Shown: positions 34,201-43,355 of the stretch, in pieces
Numbering within the stretch: position 1 is the first letter of the stretch
Layout: every line of letters begins with the position of its first letter
Source of the DNA: Thermogladius sp023256015
GTDB taxonomy: Archaea; Thermoproteota; Thermoprotei_A; Sulfolobales; Desulfurococcaceae
NCBI RefSeq assembly: GCF_051131135.1
Contig: NZ_CP151274.1
Span: 1,054,001-1,118,000 of the forward strand
Reading direction: 5' to 3'
DNA length: 64,000 nt
Translations under genes and position numbers: made by a program
Notes under the pieces: generated by a model
The model's database searches: none
What the model saw: only the letters and a program-made list of their open reading frames with translations
What the model was told of the DNA's origin: nothing

Positions 34201-34944
34201 CTAGCTGACGTACTCGTATATCCTGTCCACCAGCTCCTGCACCTCGGGCATCTTCCTGCTCCTAGGCCTCTTGATGTCCAACTTGACGTCCTTCACGATC
34301 TTCGCGGGCCGCGGCGACAGGACTATGATCCTGTCCGCCATCAAAACTGCCTCCTCCACGTTGTGGGTGACCATTATGATCGCCTTCAGGGGCAGGACGC
34401 TGGAGAGCCAGAGGTCGAGCACCTCGCTCCTCAGGGTCTCCGCTGTAAGCGGGTCGAGGTTGGAGAACGGCTCGTCTAGTAGGAGGAAGTCGGGCTCGAC
34501 CGCGAGCGCCCTTGCTATGTTAACCCTCTGCTTCATCCCCCCGCTCAGCTCGTTGGGGTAGAAGTCCTCGAACTCCCCCAGCCCCACGAGGGTCAGGGCC
34601 CTCCTGGCCTTCTCCCTGGCCTCGCCCTCCCCTACCCCTCTGGCGAGCAGCGGCAGCGCTACGTTGGATAGGATCGTCATCCACGGCAGGAGGGTGGGGA
34701 ACTGGAAGACGAAGCCTACTCTCGGCTCGTGCCCGAGGTGGAACTCCACGGTCCCGGAGTCGGGCTTCTCCACGCCGGCTATGATCCTGAGGAGGGTCGA
34801 CTTCCCGCAACCGCTGGGTCCCAGTATGGCAATGAACTCCTCGCCAACGTCGAAGCTTATGTTGTCCAAGACCAGGACCTCCCTGCCGGAAGCCTTGTAC
34901 TTCTTCGTCAGCCCCCTGATGCTGAGCGTGAGCTTAGTCGACAA
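34201..34944 (-). CDS. NitT/TauT-type ABC transporter ATP-binding protein
   Basis: A 247-residue ATPase with Walker A GPSGCGKST, signature LSGGMKQRVNIARAL, Walker B FLLLDEPFSNLD and switch histidine in THNVEEA. Sequence and length fit the SsuB/TauB/NrtD group. TTG 34944 overlaps the permease gene by 11 bases. No solute-binding protein is nearby, so the substrate cannot be assigned. It lacks the C-terminal AAA-associated domain that many archaeal members carry; a free copy of that domain is encoded at 36505. Confidence 0.9.
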   Translation of the reverse strand: MSTKLTLSIRGLTKKYKASGREVLVLDNISFDVGEEFIAILGPSGCGKSTLLRIIAGVEKPDSGTVEFHLGHEPRVGFVFQFPTLLPWMTILSNVALPLLARGVGEGEAREKARRALTLVGLGEFEDFYPNELSGGMKQRVNIARALAVEPDFLLLDEPFSNLDPLTAETLRSEVLDLWLSSVLPLKAIIMVTHNVEEAVLMADRIIVLSPRPAKIVKDVKLDIKRPRSRKMPEVQELVDRIYEYVS

Positions 34945-36436
34945 CTGACCTCGACCCCATCCTAGCGAATAGCCTGCGCCAGACGAGCCTGTTTAGCAAG
35001 ACTATCACGAGGCTCATGTATAAAGCTACGAACAAGACCCCGAGCGCGTCGCCCCCCGCCGCCAGTTTGTCTATGAGGCTCCCCACCCCTCCCATGTCTA
35101 CTTCGAAGTTCTCGAGTGCGATGTACTCTGCGGCTATAGAGGCGTTCCAGGCACCCCCCGAGGCGGAGAGTAGGCCTGCTAATATAGAGGGGAGCATGGC
35201 CGGTATGAACACCGACTTGAAGTAGAGGAACCCCCTCACCCTGTACACGTCCGCCAGCTCGATGACGTCCCTCTTCACGTACTGGAGTCCGAAGATCATG
35301 ACGTTGAAGTACACGTACCACAGGGCGCCCTGGAGGTAGACGAAGAACATGACGAACCAGGGGGCGATGTGGGCGACAGGTAGTAGTAGAGGCCACCATA
35401 TCACGGCCGGGATCGACGACAGGAGCTCCCCAGCCGTACAAGCGGCCAGACCCGTGGCCCTCCTCCTGTGCGATAGGTACGCGAGCGGGAGAGATATTAG
35501 TAGTGAGACGAGCACTACAACGTAGACTCTGACCAGCGTCAGCCAGACGTTGCTCAGGAACATGTCCAAGTATTTGACCATGTTATCGTAGAATGTGACG
35601 GCGGAGACCCCGGGTAGCTCCAACCGGGGGCCCAGCAGAGCGGCCGGGATTAAGGCCGTGGCGGTGGGTAGCGCGAGCCTCCTGGAGTAGACCCAGAGTT
35701 TCAGGACAGCCCTTACTACGAGCCTCCAGAAGAGCCTCGTAAGCTTCTCGAGGGAGTCGTAGACCGCCGCCACACCAGGGAGTATGGCGAGCCCCGTGTA
35801 CTTCACCACGGCCGGGTTCCAGAGGAGTATGTAGGTCGCGAGGATGACGGCGAATAAGACGGCTATGCCAGCCGCGAAGGCCTGGGCGTCCCCCCTGTTC
35901 GAGGCGTCGAATATGAAGCTCCCCAGCCCGACCAGCTTGAGGGTCTGGGACCCCATCGAGATCACCTCCGCGCTCGTGAGGAAGAACCAGCCGCCCGCCC
36001 AGGATATTATGCTATTGGAGAGGAGAGACGTGCGCGAGGCGGGGGCGTACACCAAGGCCACCTTGAGGGGGAGCGGTATCCTGTACACGCTGGCCATCAA
36101 GTCGAAGGAGGGGTCGAGAGACTTAACAGACGCGTACACGCCGAAGATCATGTTCCAAACCAGGCTCGTCGTTATCAGGACTACAGCGCTCAGCTCGCCC
36201 CCCACACCCGGGCCCAGCGCGTAGACCAACACGGATAAGACGACGGGGAAGAAGCCCAGTATGGGTATGGACTGGAGGACGTCTAGGATGGGTAGGAGAA
36301 CCGTCTCGACGACCCTGTTCCTGGCCATCGCGATGCCCGTGAACAGGGCGATCAAGAGCGATAAAAGGTATGCCGCGAACATCCTGTAGAGGCTCATAAG
36401 CGTTGCCACGACGAGCTCCGGGACCAAAGCCCGCAC
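34934..36436 (-). CDS. NitT/TauT-like ABC permease with two fused permease domains
   Basis: A 500-residue membrane protein with two BPD-type permease halves in one chain. The first EAA-like loop is around MASVYRIPLPLKVALVYAPA (about 114-133); the second is around ELADVYRVRGFLYFKSVFIPA (about 401-421). There are about 12 spans. Fusion removes the need for two permease genes, and the ATPase overlaps it downstream. GTG 36436 is the start. Substrate unknown. Confidence 0.88.
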   Translation of the reverse strand: MRALVPELVVATLMSLYRMFAAYLLSLLIALFTGIAMARNRVVETVLLPILDVLQSIPILGFFPVVLSVLVYALGPGVGGELSAVVLITTSLVWNMIFGVYASVKSLDPSFDLMASVYRIPLPLKVALVYAPASRTSLLSNSIISWAGGWFFLTSAEVISMGSQTLKLVGLGSFIFDASNRGDAQAFAAGIAVLFAVILATYILLWNPAVVKYTGLAILPGVAAVYDSLEKLTRLFWRLVVRAVLKLWVYSRRLALPTATALIPAALLGPRLELPGVSAVTFYDNMVKYLDMFLSNVWLTLVRVYVVVLVSLLISLPLAYLSHRRRATGLAACTAGELLSSIPAVIWWPLLLPVAHIAPWFVMFFVYLQGALWYVYFNVMIFGLQYVKRDVIELADVYRVRGFLYFKSVFIPAMLPSILAGLLSASGGAWNASIAAEYIALENFEVDMGGVGSLIDKLAAGGDALGVLFVALYMSLVIVLLNRLVWRRLFARMGSRSVVD

Positions 36437-36504
36437 CGTTCCATGTTGTCAAGTTTATTAGGATCCAGAGCGTTTAATATACTCACCGGGGTGCTTAGAG
36501 GGGG

Positions 36505-36996
36505 TTGTCACAAGATACAAAGAAGATCGTGCTACCGTACTACCTAACACCTGACCACCTACTCGGCCTTGTTGAGGCCCTCCACAGCTTGGGCGGGAAG
36601 GCAGACCCCATGAACCTGGGGGACCTGCTAGGCGAGAACATCGACATACTGCCCCACGTAATCGACGTTGCGGAGAGCCTGGGGCTTGTCGCGATCGCCC
36701 CCAACGGCGACGTGGTGCTCACAGAGCTGGGCGAGAGGATCGTGACGGGCAACATAAAGAACGTTAAGAAGTTGCTGAGGGAGAACGCCAAGAGGGTAGA
36801 GCCGCTTAGCACGCTACTCGACGTGCTCTCCAGGAGGAAGGTCATAACCTCAGACGAGTACGAGAGCGTTCTCTCGCAGTACTACCACCTCCACTTGAAC
36901 GACGCTAAGCGGAACATACTCCAGTGGGGCGCCTTCCTCGGCCTTTTCAAGATGGACGCGAACGACGAGTACGTGTACCTGCTCCACTCGAAGTAG
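36505..36996 (+). CDS. Free-standing AAA-associated domain protein
   Basis: A 163-residue protein beginning with polar sequence, then PDHLLGLVEALHSLGGKADP, a winged-helix-like segment, and VVLTELGERIVTGN. This is the domain normally attached to the C terminus of archaeal nitrate/taurine-type ABC ATPases (the AAA-associated C-terminal family). Here it is separate and divergent from the transporter, 68 bases from the permease start, so it may regulate the transporter by binding its ATPase or DNA. TTG 36505 follows GAGGGGG; GTTTAATATA upstream may be the promoter. Confidence 0.78.
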   Translation: MSQDTKKIVLPYYLTPDHLLGLVEALHSLGGKADPMNLGDLLGENIDILPHVIDVAESLGLVAIAPNGDVVLTELGERIVTGNIKNVKKLLRENAKRVEPLSTLLDVLSRRKVITSDEYESVLSQYYHLHLNDAKRNILQWGAFLGLFKMDANDEYVYLLHSK

Positions 36997-37058
36997 GCTC
37001 TTAACCTCTTCTCAATATTATTCTACTCGTTGTATACGCGGAGTAGAGGTGGCTCTAC

Positions 37059-39392
37059 TTGAGCAGCCTACGCGGGCTTACAAAAGCCGAGGTTGAAGAG
37101 AGGATCAAGAGGTACGGGCTCAACGTCGTACCGGAGAAGAAGGAGAGCCTCATCAAGCTCTTCCTGAAGAAGTTCACGGGACTCACCCCCTACACCATCG
37201 AGGCGGCAGCCGCTATATCGTTCGTGCTGGGGAGGTACGTCGACTTCACCGTCATGGTCGCCCTCCTACTCGTCAACGCTGTGATAGGCATTATACACGA
37301 GCACAGGGCCGAGAAGGCTGTAGAGCTCCTCAAGTCCAAGCTGAGAGTCGTTGTGAGAGTCCTGAGAGACGGGGAGTGGACCGACGTCCCCGCCGAGTAC
37401 ATAGTGCCTGACGACGTAGTCAAGCTGAAGCTGGGCGACGTAGTCCCGGCTGACGGGGAGCTCGTCACCGGCCACCTGATCGTCGACGAGTCCGCCTTGA
37501 CGGGCGAGTCCCTCCCGGTCGACAAGAACCCGGGCGACAAGGTGTACGCGGGTAGCACGGTACTGAGGGGTGAGGGGGTAGTCAAGGTCACCGCGACGGG
37601 CGTGTCGACGAGGTACGGGAAGACGGTCGAGCTAGTCCAGGTCAGCAAGCCTAGGCTGATTATAGAGGAGATAACTGCGAGCATAACCAAGGGCCTCCTG
37701 GCCGCCGACGTCTTCTTCATAGTCCTGGTAGCCATAAAGCTCGTAATGAGCAGGACGAGCTTCCTCGACCTACTGCCCTTCACGCTAACCCTCCTGATAG
37801 CCTCTATACCGATAGCACTGCCTGCCATGACCACTATAACACTCGCGCTGGGGAGCATTGAGCTGGCGAAGGCGGGGGTCATCGTGAGGAGGCTGGAGGC
37901 GATAGAGGCGGGATCTATGATGGACGTGATATGCCTGGACAAGACGGGTACGATCACCGAGAACAGGATAACGGTCAGGGAGGTCGTACCCCTCTCCAGC
38001 GAGTACTCCGAGAGAGAGGTCCTACTCTACGCTCTGCTGGCGTCCGAGGATGACAGTAAAGACCCGATCGACAGGGCCGTACTAGAGGCGGCCAAAGAAA
38101 AAGGCGTCTCCAAACAAGGCGTCGAGGTGCTGGAGTTCAGGCCCTTCAGCCCAGAGACCAAGAGGACGGAGGCAGTAGCGAGGGTCAACGGGGTAGAGGT
38201 ACGGGCCGTTAAGGGGGCTCCTCAGGTACTCGCCGAGATGGACGAGAACTTGGACAAGTCGAGGTACGAGGCGTTGATCAAGGGGATGAGCAGTAGAGGC
38301 GAGAGGCCCCTAGCAGTGGGGGTCGAGAAGGGCGGCGTCTTCAAGGTCATCGGTCTTCTAGGTCTATACGACAAGCCCAGGGACGACTCACCGCTCTTCA
38401 TTAAGGAGATCAGGGAGATGGGCGTCAAGCCCATCATGATAACCGGTGACAACGTCTACGTGGCGAAGACGATCTCGGGGGTCGTCGGTATAGGCGGGAG
38501 AGTGGTCACGCTCAAGGGGGTGCCCAGGGAGGAGATACCGAGCCTCGTGGAGGGCATAGACGCCTTCGCAGAGGTGATACCCGAAGAGAAGCACGACATC
38601 GTGGTCGCCCTGCAGAAGAAGGGGCACGTAGTAGGCATGACGGGCGACGGCGTCAACGACGCCCCCGCACTGAAGAGGGCCGACCTAGGCGTGGCCGTGA
38701 GCAACGCCACAGACATCGCGAAGTTGTCGGCGTCGGTGGTCCTCACAAAGCCGGGGCTGAGGAACATCGTTGACATAATCAAGCTCGGCAGGATGGTCTA
38801 CAGGAGGATCGTTGTCTGGTCTCTGAACAAGGTCGTTAAGACGTTCCAGATCGTTTACTTCGTCGCGATATCCACGCTCTTCCTCGGTCTCCCCGTTCTC
38901 ACGCCGACCCACATGATACTCATGTTGTTCCTCTACGACTTCGTAACCCTCTCGATCAGCACCGACAGGCTGAGGCCCAGCAAGAGGCCCGAGAGGTGGA
39001 ACATACGCAAGCTGGTGACAATATCAGTGGTGCTGGGCCTCGTGAAGATTCTCGAGCTGTTCCTGGCGCTCTACATCGCGCTCGACTACCTGGCCCTCCC
39101 GCTCGACCAGACAAGGACGTTTGTCTTCTACGTCCTGCTACTGTCAGGGCTCTTCAACATACTCAACTTCAGGGAGACCGGCTGGTTCTGGAGCAGTAAG
39201 CCCAGCCTACCAGTGGCCCTCTCGATAGTCGGCGACATGATCGCGGGGACTTTACTAGTCTACCAGGGCTGGGTGATACCCGCGATACCGCCGCACGCTG
39301 TGGTGGTGGGCTTCACGTACTCGGTCGCCGTGACGCTCGTGCTGACAGACGCTGCGAAGATAACGGCGTTCAGGCTCTTCGGGGCCGTCTAG
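37059..39392 (+). CDS. P3A-type plasma-membrane proton-pumping ATPase
   Basis: A 777-residue P-type ATPase. TGES is at 148-151, the phosphorylation motif DKTGT at 294-298, and the hinge TGDGVNDAPALKRADLG near 528-544. The M4 motif is PIALP (251-255), which lacks the cysteine-proline pairs of heavy-metal pumps and matches P3A proton ATPases. The short N terminus without metal-binding domains agrees. About ten spans. Archaea normally rely on a rotary ATPase, so this would be an additional way to move protons at ATP cost. TTG 37059 is the start. Confidence 0.9.
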   Translation: MSSLRGLTKAEVEERIKRYGLNVVPEKKESLIKLFLKKFTGLTPYTIEAAAAISFVLGRYVDFTVMVALLLVNAVIGIIHEHRAEKAVELLKSKLRVVVRVLRDGEWTDVPAEYIVPDDVVKLKLGDVVPADGELVTGHLIVDESALTGESLPVDKNPGDKVYAGSTVLRGEGVVKVTATGVSTRYGKTVELVQVSKPRLIIEEITASITKGLLAADVFFIVLVAIKLVMSRTSFLDLLPFTLTLLIASIPIALPAMTTITLALGSIELAKAGVIVRRLEAIEAGSMMDVICLDKTGTITENRITVREVVPLSSEYSEREVLLYALLASEDDSKDPIDRAVLEAAKEKGVSKQGVEVLEFRPFSPETKRTEAVARVNGVEVRAVKGAPQVLAEMDENLDKSRYEALIKGMSSRGERPLAVGVEKGGVFKVIGLLGLYDKPRDDSPLFIKEIREMGVKPIMITGDNVYVAKTISGVVGIGGRVVTLKGVPREEIPSLVEGIDAFAEVIPEEKHDIVVALQKKGHVVGMTGDGVNDAPALKRADLGVAVSNATDIAKLSASVVLTKPGLRNIVDIIKLGRMVYRRIVVWSLNKVVKTFQIVYFVAISTLFLGLPVLTPTHMILMLFLYDFVTLSISTDRLRPSKRPERWNIRKLVTISVVLGLVKILELFLALYIALDYLALPLDQTRTFVFYVLLLSGLFNILNFRETGWFWSSKPSLPVALSIVGDMIAGTLLVYQGWVIPAIPPHAVVVGFTYSVAVTLVLTDAAKITAFRLFGAV

Positions 39393-40207
39393 GCGGCCTC
39401 CCGCTCATGGAGGAAGAGCTTTTTAAGGTCTCCGAGTCTGTTGATAGCGGTCAACAAGGCTGACAAAAGCCCTTCCAGGCTCATGTCCCTAGCCCAGACC
39501 ACGGCCTCTCTCAACTTCTTGCTAACTAGGACGGGTAGGCCCTCCGGGGCCACGACAGCCCTCCCGCTTCTCAGGCACTCCGAGGCCGCGAGAATAGAGT
39601 GTATCGACGTGGAGGGGGTGAGGCAGATGCTAGCCGACCACGCGACGTCGCCGTAGCAGTCCGTGACAACGTAGAGTACGAGCGGGCTTGCCTTCGCAGC
39701 CCTCGGGGGGACCGGGGATGCCACTATTGCTAGCCCGAGCCTGTTCTCGGACAAGTAGTCCGCGAGCCTCTCCAGGTCGCGGGGGTCCCCGCCCGCAACG
39801 ACGACTACGGGCGTGAGCGGGTACGGCTGGTGCCTTCCCCCTACCCTGAACACTACTGCGGACGGGTTCAGGCGCACAACGCTGCCGAGGGCCGCTGACA
39901 GGGCAGCGTAGTCCCTCCAGGAGTAGACCTCCACCCGGGTGGAGGGGGAGGTCAGTCTAAGCAGCGCGACGAGCAGCCCGCGTAGGAGAGGGTTCCCCCC
40001 GGACAGGCCGCCCCTTGCCGGCGCGACCACGATCTCCGCCGGCCTCCCCTTGGCAAGTAGCTCGAGGGCTAGGGCCAGGGCAGACCTGAGACCAGGCTCC
40101 ACGATCACCACTCGCCGGCGCCTCCCCACACGTCTGCCGGGGGCCTCCTCCCAGGCTACAGCCTCGCAGGCCCCCCTGTCGGCCAGGCAGACCGTGTCCA
40201 ACGGCAA
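39389..40207 (-). CDS. Hypothetical protein
   Basis: A 272-residue predicted soluble protein that I do not recognise. It has a Rossmann-like alternation (VVIVEPGLRSALALALELL, AEIVVAPARGG, VVVVAGGDPRDLERLADYL, LGLAIVASPVPP), and contains three or four cysteines (CLADRGAC, VTDCYGD, ASECLRSG). It overlaps the end of the proton ATPase by four bases tail to tail and is divergent from the carboxylase gene. Confidence 0.6.
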   Translation of the reverse strand: MPLDTVCLADRGACEAVAWEEAPGRRVGRRRRVVIVEPGLRSALALALELLAKGRPAEIVVAPARGGLSGGNPLLRGLLVALLRLTSPSTRVEVYSWRDYAALSAALGSVVRLNPSAVVFRVGGRHQPYPLTPVVVVAGGDPRDLERLADYLSENRLGLAIVASPVPPRAAKASPLVLYVVTDCYGDVAWSASICLTPSTSIHSILAASECLRSGRAVVAPEGLPVLVSKKLREAVVWARDMSLEGLLSALLTAINRLGDLKKLFLHEREAA

Positions 40208-40234
40208 TACCTGTTTTTATCTAGGGCCGGCATA

Positions 40235-40243
40235 GATATATAA
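40235..40243 (+). promoter_or_regulatory. TATA box of carboxylase subunit B gene
   Basis: GATATATAAC is centred about 35 bases before ATG 40274 and about 25 before GTG 40265. Confidence 0.55.
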
Positions 40244-40273
40244 CACCGCGCTGTGCGGCTCCGGGTGCTATAC

Positions 40274-41665
40274 ATGGTCGAGATCGTCGACACAACTCTT
40301 AGAGACGCCCACCAGTCCCTGATCGCGACGAGGTTGAGGACGGAGGACATGATCCCCGTACTGGACCTGATCGACGGGGCGGGCTTCTACAGCATCGAGA
40401 TGTGGGGCGGGGCAACGTTCGACGTCATGCTGAGGTACTTGAAGGAGGACCCGTGGGAGAGGCTCAGGCTCGTCAGGGAGAGGGTGGGGAAGACCAAGCT
40501 CCAGATGCTCTTGAGGGGCCAGAACCTCGTGGGCTACAGGCACTACCCCGACGACGTGGTCGAGAAGTTCGTGGAGCTCTCCTACAAGAACGGCATAGAC
40601 GTCTTCAGAGTCTTCGACGCCTTGAACGACGTCAGGAACATGGCCGTCAGTATAAGGAAGGCCAAGAAGCTGGGGGCGGTCGTTCAGGGGACTATAACCT
40701 ATACCGTGAGCCCCGTCCACACCCTCGACTACTACTTGAAGCTCGCCGAGGAGATCGCGAGCCTCGAAGTAGACCACATCACGATAAAAGACATGGCGGG
40801 CCTACTAGACCCCTACACCACGTACAACCTGGTCAAGGAGATCAAGGCGAGGCTGAAGATCCCGGTAGACGTACACAGCCACTTCACGGGTGGGCTGGCC
40901 ATAGCGAACTACATCAAGGCGGTTGAGGCTGGGGCCGACTTCGTCGACACCTCGATAAGCCCTCTGGCCTACGGGACGGGTCAGCCGGGTATACAGTCCC
41001 TCTACTACGCGCTACCAGCCGAGTGGAAGCCGAGGGTGAACATGGACGTGATAAGGAAGATATCCTCCTACCTCGAGCAGGTCTTGTTCACCAAGTACAG
41101 GGACCTCCTGGACGCCAGGGTCTTCATGCCCGACCCAAACGTGCTGGACCACCAGATCCCCGGCGGTATGATCACCAACTTCATGCAGCAGCTCAAGCAG
41201 GTCGGCGCTGAGGACAAGCTACAGGAGGTCCTAGAGGAGGTCAGGAGGGTCAGGGAAGACCTGGGCTGGCCGCCCCTAGTCACGCCGACTTCGCAGATTG
41301 TGGGCGCACAGGCCCTCCTCAACGTGGTCAATGGCAGGTACAGCGTGGTCACGAAGGAGGTGAGGGAGTACGTGAAGGGGATGTACGGGAGACCACCGGC
41401 TCCGATCAAGCGGGAGGTCATAGACGTAGTGTTGAAGGGTGAGAAGCCGATCGACGCCAGGCCGGCGGACCTGTTGAGGCCAGCCCTCGAGGAGTGTAGG
41501 AGGTCGCTCGTTGAGCAGGGCTTCAACCCGAGCGAGGAGGACGTGGTGACCTACTGCATCTTCCCAGACATCGCTCTCGAGTTCTTCGAGAAGACGAGGG
41601 GGAGGCCGAAGTCCAAGGTCGAGAGGGCTGTCGAGGAGCTGTACGCAGAGGTGCTGGGCGCCTAG
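40274..41665 (+). CDS. Carboxyltransferase subunit (PycB/OadA-like), no biotin domain
   Basis: 463 residues from ATG 40274. The HMGL-like TIM barrel has VDTTLRDAHQSLIATR at the start, the metal-binding DVHSHFTGGLA region and the carboxybiotin-binding lysine region HITIKDMAGLLDPYT. A conserved PYC/OadA domain follows. The chain ends at a helical tail without a biotinyl domain (no MKM motif). It would transfer carboxyl from biotin to pyruvate to give oxaloacetate, or the reverse. Neither biotin carboxylase nor a biotin carrier lies in the window, so partners must be elsewhere. GTG 40265 or ATG 40274 may start it. Confidence 0.88.
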   Translation: MVEIVDTTLRDAHQSLIATRLRTEDMIPVLDLIDGAGFYSIEMWGGATFDVMLRYLKEDPWERLRLVRERVGKTKLQMLLRGQNLVGYRHYPDDVVEKFVELSYKNGIDVFRVFDALNDVRNMAVSIRKAKKLGAVVQGTITYTVSPVHTLDYYLKLAEEIASLEVDHITIKDMAGLLDPYTTYNLVKEIKARLKIPVDVHSHFTGGLAIANYIKAVEAGADFVDTSISPLAYGTGQPGIQSLYYALPAEWKPRVNMDVIRKISSYLEQVLFTKYRDLLDARVFMPDPNVLDHQIPGGMITNFMQQLKQVGAEDKLQEVLEEVRRVREDLGWPPLVTPTSQIVGAQALLNVVNGRYSVVTKEVREYVKGMYGRPPAPIKREVIDVVLKGEKPIDARPADLLRPALEECRRSLVEQGFNPSEEDVVTYCIFPDIALEFFEKTRGRPKSKVERAVEELYAEVLGA

Positions 41666-42186
41666 CCCGGCCCCACACTGAGGTAGGCGTAGCACGGGGT
41701 CGGCTCGTGCCCCCGGGTCGAGCCCCCCACTACGTGCACTACGGTGAAGCCTAGGTGTGCGAGGTAGTCGGCGATAAACTGCCTGTGGCAGAACCTAGGG
41801 TCCCTCTCGCGGCATAGCAGCGCGGCCTTCCTCTCCGAGGCCAGGCCCGCGAGCTCCCTCAGCGCACTCCGCGCCTCTTCGCTGAAGACGAGGTAGTTGA
41901 CGTACGAGTTGAAAGTCGGCGAGTCGACGCACCTGAACCTGCTCTCGTACCTGATGCCGAGGGCGCCTAGGGCGCCCATCCACCTGTACTCAACCCCCTT
42001 CTCCCCCAGCGCCTTCTCGAGCTCGGGTCGGGAAAACCCCGGTACCCTACTGCGAGGGAACCTTCGGACGTCTACTACCAGCTCTACGCCCAGCCTCCTC
42101 AGGACCGCTACTAGAGACTCCGGTGTCAGCCCCGAGTAGCCAATGGTGTAGACGACCCTACCCCTACCCGCACTTGGACCTGACAA
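41662..42186 (-). CDS. DUF488 family protein
   Basis: 174 residues with the DUF488 pattern: TIGYSGLTPESLVAVLRR at the N terminus, VDVRRFPRSRVPGFS, and LLCRERDPRFCHRQFIADYL near the end with two conserved cysteines and a histidine. The biochemical role of the family is not settled; the cysteine motif suggests redox or thiol chemistry. It overlaps the upstream macro-domain gene by 23 bases, so the two are made together. Confidence 0.85.
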   Translation of the reverse strand: MSGPSAGRGRVVYTIGYSGLTPESLVAVLRRLGVELVVDVRRFPRSRVPGFSRPELEKALGEKGVEYRWMGALGALGIRYESRFRCVDSPTFNSYVNYLVFSEEARSALRELAGLASERKAALLCRERDPRFCHRQFIADYLAHLGFTVVHVVGGSTRGHEPTPCYAYLSVGPG

Positions 42187-42703
42187 CAGTCTCGACTCTC
42201 CTAGCCGTCTCTTCGTCGCGGGCGTACAGGTACACGGTGACAGGCCTGTCGATCGACAGCAGGGCCCTCAGCATGCTCTCCACGCTCTCCTCCGGGCTCA
42301 GCCCGCCGACACCAGCGCCCATCAAGGGTAGCGCCACCCTGCTCAGGCCCAGCTCCTTCACCAGCCTGGCAACAGCGGAGGCCGCCCTGTGAACGTTCTC
42401 CGCGCTCGACGAGCCTCCCGGCCTCTCGACTGTAGGGGCGTGGATGACGTACCTGACCCTCAGCCTCCCCGCGCCCGTCGCGACGGCCTCGCCTATCGGG
42501 ACGGGGGCGTGCCTCCTGGCCTCCTCCTCGATCTCGGCCCCGCCCCTCCTCTTGATCGCCAGCGCGACACCGCCGCCCATGATCATGAGGGTGTTGGCCG
42601 GGTTGACTATGGCGTCACCCTCGAACTCGGTTATGTCGCCGCTGACCACCTGGATCGTCACGTAGCCGGCCCGGCAGGTGTAGGTCAGGGGTGCCACCTC
42701 CAT
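42164..42703 (-). CDS. Macro-domain protein (ADP-ribose binding/hydrolase)
   Basis: 179 residues forming a single macro domain: VVSGDITEFEGDAIVNPAN, the nucleotide loop GGGVALAIKRRGG, and ALPLMGAGVGGLSPEES. Such proteins bind ADP-ribose and often remove it from proteins or from O-acetyl-ADP-ribose. An operon with DUF488 points to a shared pathway of nucleotide or ADP-ribose handling. It is divergent from the LOG-like gene. Confidence 0.9.
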   Translation of the reverse strand: MEVAPLTYTCRAGYVTIQVVSGDITEFEGDAIVNPANTLMIMGGGVALAIKRRGGAEIEEEARRHAPVPIGEAVATGAGRLRVRYVIHAPTVERPGGSSSAENVHRAASAVARLVKELGLSRVALPLMGAGVGGLSPEESVESMLRALLSIDRPVTVYLYARDEETARRVETVVRSKCG

Positions 42704-42768
42704 AGTTCTCTCTCAACCAGAGTAAATTAACCTCTCTGGGCATTTTCTCTACCGGGGACTGCAAGGGC

Positions 42769-43311
42769 ATGTACGTAGGTGTCGCCGCACATAGCGGCGA
42801 GCCCAGCGTAGAGCTCGCTAGAGTAGCCAAGAGGTTCGTCGAGCTACTCAAGGAGAGGTGTGGCGTGGAGCACAGGATCGTAGTGGGCGGGTACTGGGGC
42901 CTCATGAAGACCGTGGTGGACGAGGCCCTATCCGCGGGTTTCACCGTGATCGTCCTCCCCCCAGTGGAGGAGGAAGACGCCTCCTTCCCGGACAGAGCAG
43001 TGGTCGTTAAGACAGGGCTCTCGTTCAGAGGTAGGAGCGTCGCCCTGGTAAGGACCTCCGACGTGCTGGTGGTTCTGGGCGGGGGCTCCGGTTGTCTCCA
43101 GGAGGCCGTGACCGCCTACACGGAGGGGAAGCCGGTCTACGCCCTGGTATCGACAGGGTACCCGACGGACGCCATATCACAGTGGCCCGAGTACTTGGAC
43201 GACAGGAGGCTAGCCCCAGTCAAGAAGTACCGGGACGTCGATGAACTGGTGAGAGACCTCTGCCTGAACGAGCAGGAGAAGAGGAAGAGGGCTAGAGCCA
43301 TATATGGCTGA
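42769..43311 (+). CDS. LOG-family/TIGR00725-like nucleotide-binding protein
   Basis: 180 residues with a Rossmann-like fold: VGVAAHSGEP start, RIVVGGYWGLMKTVVDEALS, and the phosphate-binding LVVLGGGSGCLQEAVTAYTEGKP. This is the lysine-decarboxylase-like (LOG) fold; classical LOG enzymes hydrolyse cytokinin or AMP-type nucleotides using PGGxGTxxE. The motif here is GGGSGCLQEA, so the Thr is replaced by Cys-Leu while the Glu stays, as in the TIGR00725 group of unknown function. Confidence 0.8.
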   Translation: MYVGVAAHSGEPSVELARVAKRFVELLKERCGVEHRIVVGGYWGLMKTVVDEALSAGFTVIVLPPVEEEDASFPDRAVVVKTGLSFRGRSVALVRTSDVLVVLGGGSGCLQEAVTAYTEGKPVYALVSTGYPTDAISQWPEYLDDRRLAPVKKYRDVDELVRDLCLNEQEKRKRARAIYG

Positions 43312-43355
43312 CGAGGCTAGGGGAAGCTCCGCGGCTCCACCGGTCCCACTACGCG

